From Pithys albifrons albifrons (Eukaryota > Chordata > Aves > Passeriformes > Thamnophilidae): a stretch of DNA of 64,000 nt. This document shows, one piece after another, positions 33,345 to 43,545 of this stretch. A program made the position numbers and the translations under genes. Every line of letters starts with the position of its first letter. The first letter of the stretch is position 1. Under the pieces are notes generated by a model. It saw only the letters and a list, made by a program, of their open reading frames with translations, did not search any database and was not told where the DNA came from. Location: NCBI RefSeq assembly GCF_047495875.1, contig NC_092472.1:2602849-2666848 (forward strand). Direction: 5' to 3'.

Positions 33345-33520
33345 TGGTTGCTAATAGCACTTAGCACTTACACACTGCACAGGCACTGGTGTTCAAAGCC
33401 GTGTACAAACATGATCCCATTAACTGCTGGCATGGGAGCAAGTGCTGTCACCCCAAGCCAGCTGTTGGGAAACTGAGGCAGGCACAGACTGTGCAGCTGA
33501 GGTGGCCAAAGCAGACACTC
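33345..33520 (+). mobile_element. Candidate MIR-like ancient SINE remnant
   Basis: The order of blocks resembles the amniote MIR family: 'gtgttcaaagccgtgtacaa' with 'acatgatcccattaa' (cf. the 'gctttacaaacattaa' block), 'ctgtcaccccaagccagctg', then 'ttgggaaactgaggcaggca' and 'cagactgtgcagctgagg', parallel to MIR 'gatgaggaaactgaggcaca...'. Divergence is high and boundaries uncertain. Confidence 0.5.
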
Positions 33521-33754
33521 GAAGCGACAGGCAATGCCTTTGCAGTTCTGAGTAGTCCTGAGAAAAAACTAGGATATGATTAATCTGGAAGTGACCAAGA
33601 GCATGTCAGCACTGGCCAGGCCAGGCACTGCAGTTACTACACAGAATTTGAAGCAGACATTACACCAGAAGAAATATTCAATGTGTTGTGTGGTGGGCAC
33701 TTCCCTACAGGTCAGTGGTTTTGAAGTGCAGTGGAGTGACACTAAACCTGAGGG
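33521..33754. other. Unique DNA
   Basis: Nothing recognised between the MIR-like remnant and the next CR1. Confidence 0.4.
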
Positions 33755-34003
33755 AGCAGCTGGAGCTGTGTCAGGGCAGGGTCAGGTTGGATCTCAGGGA
33801 AAGGTTCTTCCCCCAGAGGGTGGTGGGCACTGACCAGGCTCCCCAGGGCAGTGGGCACAACCCCAAGGCTGCCAGAGCTCAAGGAGCATTTGGACAACAC
33901 TCTCAGAGTGGCATTGTTGGAGTGTCCTGTGCAGGGCCAAGAGTTGGACTGAATGATCCATGCAGGTCCTTTCCATCTCAGGAGATTCTGTGATTCTATA
34001 ACC
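33755..34003 (+). mobile_element. CR1 LINE 3' end, 'gctggagctgtgtcag' subfamily
   Basis: Sense-strand: 'agctggagctgtgtcagggc', 'ggatctcagggaaaggttct', 'tcccccagagggtggtgggc', 'cactgaccaggctccccagg', 'gagcatttggacaacactct', 'gggccaagagttggactgaa', ending in octamers (GATTCTGTGATTCTATAAC). Confidence 0.94.
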
Positions 34004-35948
34004 ACCTGTCAACCATGGCCATGTCACCGTGGGTCACACTGCTCTTCTGCACACAGCCTTGGGCTCTCCTGATGCCACCACTGGGCTGGCTGGCCCTTAA
34101 CTCTTCTGTTACCATTCCAGCAGACCCTTCCCACACCCCTGTGAGCACTGTTGTGACAGTAATGATGTATTTCACACACAGATTCTTCATTCCAATCTAA
34201 GAGAAGCAATAAGTTTTCTTGATAAGGCATAAACCTTATTTTGCTTTACATTTGTCTGCCTGGGGTCTCAGTGTGTGTAATGAGATGAGTAAGTAACCTT
34301 GCAGGCTGATTTGTTATATGGCCATGGTGGAGACTGGGAGCAAATCTTCTCTCCTGAGCACAACCCTGAGGAAAGCCTGTCAGGGAGACCAAAGAGAAAT
34401 GTGGTCCTGGACCAAGGAAACATGACAGTCATTAGTGGGGGGAGGGTTACAACAGCTGCAGACACACGTTCAAGAGGAGCTTCACAAGGACCAGAAGGTG
34501 CTGTTGGGATGGAGGTAGAACCCTCTCCTCTCCAGCTCACCCAGATCACTCCATACATCCCATTCACCTTCTTCCAGTGTTGTTTAATCTCACATTCTCT
34601 TTGAGTCAGACTCAGCAGAGTCCTGGCATCTGGAAATACAAATTTTCTGCCTCAAATTCAGTGGGTGTTTGCATTCTTTAATGAGGTCTTTATTGTGCAC
34701 TGACTGGCAGTGTTTTACTACTGGAAGAAGAAGGTAGGACTGTCTCCTCTTGGTGCCACAGACTGCAGTGATCACCCTTGTCTTCTTTGGTAGCAGACTG
34801 GCACTCCTGGGCTATGGCAGAAAGACTCTTCTACACCAGGGAGCCATGGAGCAGGACTGGGTCATTGGAACTGGGAGCACTGGGAGGCTCCAACAGGAGC
34901 AGGGCCCACAGAACTGCTGTGCAGTGACCGCACATCCCATGAAAGCTGCACCCTCAGGAAAGCCCAGCTGCCCCAGAGCAGGGGTCACCCTGCCAGAGCT
35001 CAGGGATTTGTGTGATGATCACAGCAGGCTTTTCATTGTCTGGTGTAGGGAGGTACCAGAGCTCCTGGGGTCACCCAGAGGAGACTTCTTGGGAACAGAA
35101 ATCAACCTCACACTGATGGGATGGTCAGAGATGCTTTAATCCCTTGTTCCACTCCCCTGGTGAGACAGTCTCAGCTTCCCAAGGCAAGGACTTGGAGGAC
35201 TTGGCATCTGTCTGCATCCTAGAGCCTTCTTCATGCAGGTTGTGTGAGACACAGCCAGACCAGGGCTCCTTCAAGGGTGGGAAACTGCCATTGGGTGATG
35301 CTCATTCCCTTCAGTGTCCTCAGGCCTGAGCTCACGCTGCCTTTGGGTGCTGACAGAGACCAGAAGAATTATTTCCAAGTGCTGGAAATAATACCAAATT
35401 CCTGCCCAGGCATCCAGGTTTGAATAAAAGGATGGAAGAAATGCTGTGTGGCAGAGCCAGCTCCTGGGATGGTGAGCTGTCCCTGCAGCTGGAGATGAGC
35501 TCCTGCCTGCTGCTGTGGCTGTGATGGCTCAGGCAACTCCCACCTCCTGCTTCCCAGCAGAATGAGCAATGGAGGACCTGGACATGTGCTGAGAGAGCAC
35601 CAATGCAGAGGATGGGGGAGACAGATAAGGCTCCCTGGCACTGAGGTGCAGGCAGAGCTGCCTGACTGCCTTGGAGGTGTCATGGCTGGTGTGGCCACAA
35701 GGCTGGGATGTGGCACAGCCTGATCTCACTCCCTGGCAAGGGCTCAGCACAGTGACAGCCAAAACTCTCCTTGTTCCATAGCTCAGCTCTGGTGCCTCTC
35801 ATCTAAGGGCATCTGAAGCCTCACCCTTGGTAATCAGGTGCCCTTAGTGGTGTCCACACTCCAGCAGATTCCTCCATAGCTGGTGCCAGGTCACCCCCTC
35901 CTGCAGACACCTCGCTCTGACCCAGCCCTTGGCATCCTCTGGGCAGTG
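34004..35948. other. Mostly unique DNA
   Basis: No gene recognised. It contains the 69-bp duplicated segment described at 34630. The 115-155 codon frames here have no family resemblance. Confidence 0.4.
34630..34698 (+). repeat. Unassigned dispersed repeat, copy A (69 bp)
   Basis: Aligns with 37395-37462: both begin CTGGAAATACAAA, share TTTCTGCCTCAAATTC and TTTAATGAGGT, and end TTTATTGTGC. By eye there are nine mismatches and one 1-bp gap over 69 positions, about 86% identity. It is not CR1 and I do not recognise the family. Confidence 0.85.
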
Positions 35949-36345
35949 GAGCTGAGGAAGGGCCTGAAGAAAGTCCTGTGAGGAGCAGCTGAGGGAGCTG
36001 GGATGGCTGAGTCTGGAGAAAAGGAGGCTCAGGGGGGGCTTCTTTCTCTCTTCAACTCCCTGACAGGAGGGGGGAGACAGCAGGGGATTGGGAGATGCTC
36101 ACAGGGACCAGGGAACAGGGCAAGGCCTCAAGCTGTGCCAGGGGAGGTTCAGATGGGCATTTGGGAGTATTTCTCCATGGACAGGGCTGTCAGGCTTTGG
36201 AAGGGGCTGCCCAGGGAGGTGGTGGACTCTCCACCCCTGCATGTGCCACTCAGTGCTCTAGACTGGGTGACAAACTGGGGTTTGGGCACAGGTTGGACTC
36301 AATGAACTTGGAGATCTTTTCCAACCATAATAATTCCATGATTCT
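35949..36345 (+). mobile_element. CR1 LINE 3' portion
   Basis: Sense-strand: 'gctgaggaagggcctgaaga', 'gaggagcagctgagggagct', 'gagtctggagaaaaggaggc', 'cttcaactccctgacaggag', 'tgccaggggaggttcagatg', 'ggaaggggctgcccagggag', 'cactcagtgctctagactgg', 'gggcacaggttggactcaat', ending 'aataattccatgattctg'. Same subfamily as 30328 but without the 18-bp expansion. Confidence 0.93.
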
Positions 36346-36461
36346 GTAAGTCTGGTCCACAAACCAGGCATGGCTGAACATCCCACATGGACCAGAGCAA
36401 TTTTGTCCAATCCCACTCCAGAGGTGGTTTTGTCTTTCCATTCACTCCCAGACTGTGTAGA
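36346..36461. other. Short unique spacer
   Basis: Nothing recognised. Confidence 0.4.
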
Positions 36462-36504
36462 CCTTGGAGGTGTTTTCCACCCTTTATGATTCTGTGATTC
36501 TATT
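36462..36504 (+). mobile_element. CR1 3' terminal scrap
   Basis: Only the last part of a CR1 is present: 'ttggaggtgttttccaccct' followed by octamers (TTATGATTCTGTGATTCTAT). A very short 5'-truncated insertion or a leftover of deletion. Confidence 0.75.
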
Positions 36505-37394
36505 TCCCCATGACCATCACAAGACCTTCCCCCTTCTTTTATCCACCAGCCTTTGCCATCAGGCCTCTCACCATCATCCCCAGCATGGTGTCAGTCAGCA
36601 TCACCCACCATACACACCCTTCTCTGCAACCAGGAGTTTCCCCAGCTCTGCCTTAACAAGCAGTGTGAGAAAAACAAAGCAAAACAAAACAAAAACCAAC
36701 CAACCAACAAACAAACAAAAACAAACACAACCAAAAAAACCCCAACAAAAAATGAAACATGGAAGGGATCAAATGCTACTGAAAATCTTTGACTTCTCCC
36801 TGCTCTTTCTGACTCAAAATATCAAAGGCAAAATAAGATTTTCAGCGTGTGCAGGAAGGCACACAGTAAACAAAGTAATGAGTTTAGTGCCAGTGAGAAT
36901 AGCCCACACTATTACATCTCTCTTCCCAAAATGAGAGAATCCTTCTGATACAATTTACTGACATCATTAGCAGGGCTTCCGGCGCTGCTGTGGAGCCTCC
37001 CCCCACCACTGCTTCAGATTTTAAGCTCCCAGGCTTAAAATGTTATTGTTTTAATCTTTACATAGCAAGAACATTTTAGAATTGGGATCGAGGTTTGTCT
37101 GGGGGGTTGCCTTGAAATGCTCATATTCACCTAAAGGGATGTAGACGCTGAAGTATAACAATGACAAATTAACTTTCATCACTTGCAGCCATTCCAGGAA
37201 AATCTCCAGCTTCTGGGGTTTTATTTTTTTCCTTGCAAACTGCTTCCTGTACTTCCTGAGGGGAGCTGAGCTGCTCCAGCCATTTTGGGCAATGCTGAAG
37301 TGACCCAGTAACCTTTAACTGAGAGTTCTGCAGTGGTAACAAAGCAAAAAAATAAAAAAAAAAATCAGAAATCTAGATGTTAGATTTTTTTCAG
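36505..37394. other. Unique DNA with an A/C-rich simple repeat
   Basis: No gene recognised. It contains the CAAA/CAAC-rich tract described at 36669-36755. 36900-37380 is AT-rich and repeat-free. Confidence 0.4.
36669..36755. repeat. A/C-rich simple repeat (CAAA)n/(CAAC)n
   Basis: Degenerate runs of CAAA, CAAAA and CCAAC units. No mobile-element body is attached upstream that I can recognise. Confidence 0.9.
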
Positions 37395-37462
37395 CTGGAA
37401 ATACAAAATTTCTGCCTCAAATTCTGGGAGCATTTGAATATTTTAATGAGGTTTTATTGTGC
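37395..37462 (+). repeat. Unassigned dispersed repeat, copy B (68 bp)
   Basis: Partner of 34630-34698, same orientation, about 2.77 kb apart. Sequence outside the shared block is not clearly similar on the left and only faintly so on the right. Confidence 0.85.
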
Positions 37463-37704
37463 TAACTGTGCTGCAAAATGTCCAGTTTGGAGTAACAGCT
37501 GGAGGGACTGGAGGAGCAAGTGGTGTCAGGAAGCTTTGGAGTCCATCATTAAGTCTATTTTCTGTGGCAGCACAAGATCTTAAGAGGCTTGATGGAATAT
37601 GTGATGAATATCCAGAATAATCCAGGTTGCACCTCAGTACACTCATGGCCTGCATAGAGCCAGTGCTATAAAACTGCTGGAAAAGCTGCTCCTGAAACTG
37701 TTGT

Positions 37705-37773
37705 AGAATCACAAAATAATACAATTTAAAGGAGCCCTCAGGAGGTCTCCAGTCCCACTTATGGCTTCCAAAC
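37705..37773 (-). mobile_element. Older CR1, 3' part, split by solo LTR 2
   Basis: Reverse-oriented CR1 end: 'gtagaatcacaaaataatac', 'aatttaaaggagccctcagg', 'aggtctccagtcccactt'. It stops at the left target-site copy CAAAC (37769-37773) and resumes at 38389. Confidence 0.8.
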
Positions 37774-38388
37774 TGTTATGGGTTCACCCAGGTGGGCCTA
37801 GATTTGGGCTCTGAAGTTTGGACTAGGCTGAAGCTGTCAGCTGACCTGAGCTGGGCTGAGCTGACAGCTGACCTCTTCTAGCCAGTAATTTTGTTTTCCA
37901 TACCACACTATGACATCATCTCCAGGGAAGTAGGAACCAGTGTGGGAGTGGTTAAGGCAGTCACTTCTCAGCCTCCTCTTGGGAGGACACACGATGCTGT
38001 CCCAGGGGGGATGGAGAGGACCAGGCCCACCACTGGCTCACAGGGTACCTCAGGAAAGTAAAATGTGTTGTTCTGGGTCTCTCCTTTCTGCTTGAGTTTG
38101 TCTCCCTGGGGAATAAGCTTTGTCTTAAGTAATGTGTAGTTAAGAGAGTAGAATTTGTGTGTTCATTCAGAAGTGGGGAATTTGTTGTTGCAGACTTGTC
38201 TGAGTGTATATTTGTAGTCTCTTCTAATTGTCTCTTCCTTTCCGTAAAAATATATGTAGTTTTAGTATAAACGTGGTTTGAAGTGTTTTTTTCCTTTCCC
38301 CTCTTTTCCTCCTTTCCCTGGTGTTAGGAGGGAGGCTTTTCTCTCTGTGCTGGGGGGGGTTGGCAGTTTGCTATCTCAAACCAAGACA
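37774..38388 (-). mobile_element. Solo LTR 2, endogenous retrovirus (ERVL-like), 615 bp
   Basis: Plus strand starts TGTTATGGGTTCACCCAGG and ends CTATCTCAAACCAAGACA, so TG...CA ends. A perfect 5-bp duplication CAAAC flanks it (37769-37773 and 38389-38393). The minus-strand 5' end TGTCTTGGTTTGAG resembles the start of LTR 1 (TGTCCTGGTTCAG), which is the basis for giving both the same orientation. A perfect 11-bp inverted repeat (AGCTGTCAGCT at 37832-37842, AGCTGACAGCT at 37859-37869, 16-bp loop) lies near the minus-strand 3' end. No internal region or second LTR is present. Family name is not assignable by eye. Confidence 0.88.
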
Positions 38389-38600
38389 CAAACCAAGTCA
38401 AGTTGCTCTGGGCATTGTTCTGCTGAATGTTGAAGATCTGTCAGGATGAAGATCTTGAAGGATGGAAGTGCTTCCACTTCTTCGGGCCTGTTGGCCTTGT
38501 GCTTGATCTGCCTCATAGGGAAGAACCTTTTCCTCATGTTTGAATGGGGCTTCCCTTGCATTTGTGCCTCTTGAACTTTGGTGTGAACTTGCAAAGGATT
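38389..38600 (-). mobile_element. Older CR1, 5' part, resuming after solo LTR 2
   Basis: Continues the CR1 interrupted at 37773: 'caagttgctctgggcattgt', 'tctgctgaatgttgaagatc', 'cttcgggcctgttggccttg', 'tgcttgatctgcctcatagg', 'gaagaaccttttcctcatgt', 'cccttgcatttgtgcctctt'. The two halves together give a contiguous CR1 3' end once the LTR and one CAAAC are removed. Confidence 0.8.
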
Positions 38601-39317
38601 CCTCCTCCCCCCTCTTCATAACCCCTCAGGGTTATTTCAGCAGTTCTGAAGGGTTGCATCTTGTTTCTTCTTCTGCAGCAAGATCTGTTGGAGTTGGTGC
38701 TTATCTGTGCAATAACAGAAGTAATTAAAGAGGAACTTCCCAGATAAATCATCTTCCATTCCCATGTTGGAGAATGTACCACCCAGCAGATAGGAGGACT
38801 GGCCCCTCCAGAAACACACACATTTCCTGGTTGCCTTAACAGAGAGAATTCATCTCTGCAGATTTGATACTCCACCGTTGGGATTTCCCACCTCTGGGCC
38901 TGTCCCTGGAGGAACTCTCCTCCCTGCTGGCTGCAGAAGGAGCCTCTGGATGTCCAACCCTGTGTGGGGCTGGTGCTGGTGTACAACACATACACCCACT
39001 GCACACTCACCACCCCAGATTTGCATTTCTATTTACCCTGGGAGCAGCTAACTCAGATTGAGCTGTACCTTTTCCAGTCAAACTTGTGAGACCTTATTTG
39101 TATGCCCCTCCTGTCCTTTCTTTAGAGCCTTTACCTTTTTGCTTTCCTGAATTGTAATTAAAAACCTGCATCTGTCCTACAGAGCCTGGGAGCAATTTCC
39201 AGGTCCAAGGCAAATCACAGCCACGTTTCTGATTCCTGCTGGTGCAGGACTTGTGCACACACATCCATCTCCATCTGCCCAGACACTGCTTTCCATTCCA
39301 TCCACCAGCTCAGTCTT
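38601..39317. other. Unique DNA, no gene recognised
   Basis: No repeat or gene recognised. A perfect octamer ATTTGCAT occurs at 39019-39026, isolated. Confidence 0.4.
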
Positions 39318-39760
39318 TTCACAGAATGTGTTGAATTGGAAGGGACCTACAAGAACCATCCAGTCCAACTTCTGGCCCTGCACAGGAACCATCCCCAAGA
39401 GTCACACCCTGTGCCCCAGAGCATCATCCAAACCCTCCTGGAGCTCTGGCAGCCTTGGGGCTGTGCCCACTGCCCTGGGAAGCCTGGTCAGTGCCCACCA
39501 CCCTCTGGGGGAGGAGCCTTTTCCTGAGATCCATCCTGACCCTGCCCTGACACAGCTCCAGCCATTCCCTGGGTGCTGACCCTGCCCTGGCACAGCTCCA
39601 GCCATTCCCTGAGTGCTGACCCTGCCCTGACACAGCTCCAGCCATTCCCTGGGTGCTGTCCCTGGTCTCCACAGAGCAGAGCTCAGTGCCTGCCCCTCCT
39701 CTGCCCCTCCTGAGGAAGATAGAACTGCAATGAGATCTCCTCTCACTCTGTCCATGCAGA
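39318..39760 (-). mobile_element. CR1 LINE 3' portion with an internal 40-bp triplication
   Basis: Reverse-oriented copy of the 'gctggagctgtgtcag' subfamily: 'acagaatgtgttgaattgga', 'aagggacctacaagaaccat', 'ccctgcacaggaaccatccc', 'gagcatcatccaaaccctcc', 'gtgcccaccaccctctgggg', then three copies of the segment containing 'cctgacacagctccagccat', then 'cctggtctccacagagcaga' and 'atgagatctcctctcactct'. Confidence 0.94.
39536..39655. repeat. Tandem repeat, 40 bp x 3, inside a CR1
   Basis: Three 40-bp units starting with CTGACCCTGCCCTG at 39536, 39576 and 39616; they differ at only a few positions. Sister copies at 62923 and 33755 have one unit, so this is a local expansion after or during insertion. 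Confidence 0.96.
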
Positions 39761-39959
39761 AGCTATGGGATGTTCTGGCAGGTGAAAGCATTGATGGTGA
39801 TCCAAAGGTGCTGTTTGGATGTCAGGGAATGCTCTGTCCCTCAAGCTGTGGAGACCATCCTCAGCAGTTTCCAGGGAAAATCATCACATCAGTGCCAGGT
39901 CTTCCTGAAGAGAGCCAACAGTATTTAATGCTGACCTGGAGGAGAGTGTACAGTCTTTA
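39761..39959. other. Unique spacer
   Basis: Nothing recognised with confidence; the ancient CR1 beginning around 39960 may extend into it. Confidence 0.35.
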
Positions 39960-40800
39960 GAGATAAGAATTAAAGAGGATACAAAGCCCAGCAGGAAGAC
40001 AAATGTGGCTGAGGCAGCATGAATCACTTGGTAGGCTGAATTTGTTCCAGAAGCCTCAATTTTGGTACAATGAAATGAAGATCCAGACTTCTAGGAACAA
40101 AGACAGATGCACAAGTTGGGACTGTTGAACAGAGCATGGATTAGAAAAGCATAGTGGGAGCAGGTGGGAACCTTCTGAACTGGAAGTTCCTGAAGAGGAG
40201 AACAACAAGGACCAACACACAGTGGCTTCACATATGGGGCCATGCATTGCTTTAATAAGAGTACTGTTGTGCTCAGTGTCCACTTCAGGGTCACACTTAA
40301 TGAAAACATGGAAAGAATCCAAGAAAGAGGTATAAAAGTCAGTGAAATTCAAAAAAAAAGAGAAACCAACCCAAACACCTTGTTTTATAACAAAAGGCTT
40401 AATGAAAAGTGCTTTGAGTGGTTGCTTGGCACGAGTCTGGAAGTAACAGCAGAAGGGAAGGCATTTGAGACTAGAGAGCTCTTTAATCTGGTGATCAAAG
40501 GTGTAACAAGGTCTGGTGGCTGGAAGCTGAGATTAGATGAATTTGACCTGCAAAGAAGACACATTCCAACAGTGAAGGGAATTAGCCATTAAACAACATA
40601 TGGAGATGGTTGATTCCTCCTCACTTGGAGTTTTCACTTGAAATTGGATGTATTTCAAGGAGAGCTGCCCTAACTCAGCCAGAAATTATAGGTTTTACAC
40701 AGGAATTAGTTGGTAAAAGTATCTGGCCTTGGTGATGAAGGAGGACAGAGGAGCCTTTGACATCCTGCCATAGAGACATTTGCTCATCTTGATCTCCAGG
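39960..40800 (+). mobile_element. Ancient CR1 (amniote-type) 3' portion
   Basis: Sense-strand, strongly decayed. Blocks recognisable from old amniote CR1: 'agagtactgttgtgctcagt', 'tgtccacttcagggtcacac', 'aacatggaaagaatccaaga', 'agagagctctttaatctggt', 'gatcaaaggtgtaacaaggt', 'ctggtggctggaagctgaga', 'gacacattccaacagtgaag', 'ggaattagccattaaacaac', 'attataggttttacacagga'. It is a different lineage from the avian copies with ATTCTATG tails. The 116-codon frame inside (40242-40592) is a relic, not a gene. Confidence 0.8.
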
Positions 40801-43107
40801 ACCTGAAGAGCCACATGACCCTGACTAGCTGAGTTACCCTGAGGTATTTACAGGTTACTCCACTGCATGGAATAGCTCTGCACCAAGTTCTTCAATTCCA
40901 TGCGTGTCTGTTCTCCTTTCCTGCAGGGTTTCACCATCCTCCTTGCCCCTCTGGCACTTCTGGCACAAACCCACCCACCCAAAAGCAGAGCTAACCCAGT
41001 TCCCCAGCCAAATTCCCTTCTTCAAGGAGATCATCCCAGTCATCACTGCACTGAGCAATGCTGTGTTCCTTGCACGCTCCCAGGACTGCTGAGGGATATC
41101 AGATCTTTGAAAGCAGCAGGAGGACAAGGATGAGTGTGCTGGCCCCACAACAGGGTGTGTGTGACAGGAACTGTGTGTCCTGCTTGGCTAATTTGGGGTG
41201 CACAGTCAGTGCTGGATCATTCCAGGACAGGAGAGGGACAAACCCACCCCTGCCCCTGGCTCAGCAGTGGCACAGAGGTCACTCAGTGACACAGCAGGAA
41301 CCTCCACTCCTGTCCTTGGCATGGTCCAGAAGAGTGGGTGTAAGCCCTGCTTACCTTCCCACTTTCAATGCTGGTTATATTTCCATTTGCATAATCCAGT
41401 ACAGCAAACAGTACAGTCAGATGAGACTAAACAGGGCAAAAAGAGGAAAGCACAAACATATTTACCTAATCTAATGAGCAGCACTCCGAGCTGCCACCTG
41501 GACTCCTGAAGGGCACAGACTGGCACGGGGTGGGAGAGCTGGGAGGGGAAAAGGGGGGAAGAGACTCAGAGTGGTGTGGGAGAAAACAGAATCACTTTCT
41601 TAAGGGTGAGGCACAACAACTCTTCCAGGCTGGAAAGGGTCATCCTAGGAATGTCTCCTGGGCTGCTCACAGATGTGGGATGAGGACTGTCCGACTGATG
41701 TACAGTGCAGGAGCTGCTCCAGGGCTTTGTGTCACTGCTTGGTGGCATTTGCTCGTCCTGCAGAACTGAGCCCAGCTGGTGGGAGCTGCAGGGGAGTGTG
41801 GGGATGTGGAGAGGGGATGGAGGTGGGCAGAGGGGCACGAATCTACAGAGCAGCCTGGGCAGGGACTTCACCAAACCTCTCCCTTCTTCTTCTGCTTCCC
41901 CAGCTCGGGAAGGTGCTACAAACACGGCCAGGGAACAGCAAACAGAAGAGAAATTACTCTCTGAAATGAAAACTGAAACAACACATGTCTGCAGGCAGGG
42001 AGCATGTTTGAAAGAAGGGGTCAGCAACTCAGCAAGAGGCGCTGCCCTGTTGCTGAAATACCAGCTTATGTGTTTTTAAAGAGATTTTTTTTAAGTAAAT
42101 TTGTTTTAATCAACAGCTTTAAATAAAACAAAACATGCTGTTTCATTCCAGATTTCACGTAGCAATTCATTCCACCCCAAATCCATTTTTCGAGGCTTGT
42201 GTCAGAAAGAAACCTGAAAAAAAAAAAAAAAGACTGAGTTGCATTTTCTTTTGTTTTGTCTGAGCAAGGAAACTGGAAATAAAAGAGAATTGCACAAAGG
42301 TCTCCCCACAACCAAAGGTCTTGATTGTGCGAGGCAGGAGATGGAGATGCCACACTGTTGGTGGAGACTCCTCGGCACGTGGTCCTCACACCTCCCTTTC
42401 CCGAGGACTCAGCCCTGGCAGGAGCCAACCTGCTGCTGAGGGGCCTAATAAGGTGATGCTTTATAAGGGAGACGGTTTTAATGGGGTTGAGTGGATGTAA
42501 GAGTCTCCACTGTGTCATAAATCCCTGAGACAAGCTTTTGGTGTCATATTGCTTCTTGTTATAATGAAGGGGATTTGAATAGGATGTAATGGAGTTGGGA
42601 GCTAAGATATGGCAGCAATTTATCATGGGAATCTGCTGCAGCACTCGGGCAAATGAAAGCTTTTTTAGATATAGATACAGATGAATTGGAAATGGACTTG
42701 CTCCTCACACAGGAGGCTCCTTTATCACCAATAATATCAGGACAAATACTGCTTTGCACTTGGCACAGTCTCTAATTGCATTAACATATCAGTTGTGAGT
42801 GGTGCAGCTCCCAGCCAGAAACTCATCACCAGCAGAGCCTCTGGCAGACGAGAAGGGTGCCAGCTGCTTGTAGGTGTGAATATTGTCATAAATGGGATTT
42901 CATACACAGAAGTAACAGATCCACTCATATCTCCTACAGCAAATGAAGCAGCTCCTTGCTTTGTAGCTCCTGGTTTACAGCTCCATGTTCCCCTTTCCCA
43001 TCTGGGAGCGTGTGTCTGGGAGAGGAGGAAAGGCAAACCTTCAGGGCAACAAAGGAAAGGCTCAGCTCTCGGGGATGGCAGTGCTCTTTGCATGGGCAGG
43101 CTGTGAT
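40801..43107. other. Unique DNA, partly AT-rich
   Basis: 2.3 kb without recognised genes or interspersed repeats. A13-15 tracts near 42218-42231. 42060-42300 and 42440-42800 are AT-rich and repeat-free and could be conserved non-coding DNA. An isolated octamer ATTTGCAT is near 41385. Open frames up to 192 codons (42066-42644, minus) have no recognisable domain. Confidence 0.4.
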
Positions 43108-43174
43108 AGAACCAGGCAGGGGAGCTTTAAACTAAAAGAGAAGAGATTTAGATTAAATTTTAGAAAGAAGTTCT
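43108..43174 (+). mobile_element. CR1 LINE scrap, left arm of an inverted pair
   Basis: Sense-strand CR1: 'agaaccaggcaggggagctt', 'taaactaaaagagaagagat', 'ttagattaaattttagaaag', 'aagttcttta'. It ends abruptly against a minus-strand CR1. Confidence 0.85.
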
Positions 43175-43177
43175 TTA

Positions 43178-43545
43178 ACCCCTCTGCCATGGGCAGGGAC
43201 ACCTTCCACCAGCCCAGGTTGCTCCAAGTCATGTCCAACCTGGCCTTAGACACTCCCAGGGCTGGGGCAGCCACAGCTTCTCTGGGCAACTTGTGTCAGG
43301 GCCTGCCCACCCTCAGAGGGAAAAATTTCTTCCCAATATTCCACTTAACCCTTCTCTCTCTCAGTTTGAAACCATTCCCCCTCATCCTGCCCCTCCAGAT
43401 CCTTTTAAATAGTTTCTCTCCATCTTTCCTGTTGGCTCCTTCAGGCCACCATTATGTCTCCCCAAAGCTTCTCTTCTCCAGGCTGAACAATCCCAGTTCT
43501 CCCAGCCTTTCCTCACAGGAAAGGTGCTCCATCCCTCTCATCACA
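43178..43545 (-). mobile_element. CR1 LINE 3' portion, right arm of an inverted pair
   Basis: Reverse-oriented, starting inside the 3' UTR: 'cccctctgccatgggcaggg', 'acaccttccaccagcccagg', 'cactcccagggctggggcag', 'tcagggcctgcccaccctca', 'tcccaatattccacttaacc', 'tttgaaaccattccccctca', 'aagcttctcttctccaggct', 'tcccagcctttcctcacagg'. Its tail octamers are absent. Confidence 0.93.

Noticed and set aside
36669..36755. Tail of a SINE or LINE
   Set aside because: No mobile-element body is recognisable on either side; treated as simple sequence.
39402..39791. Repeat protein on the minus strand
   Set aside because: The repeated segments are the 40-bp triplication within a CR1, not a gene.
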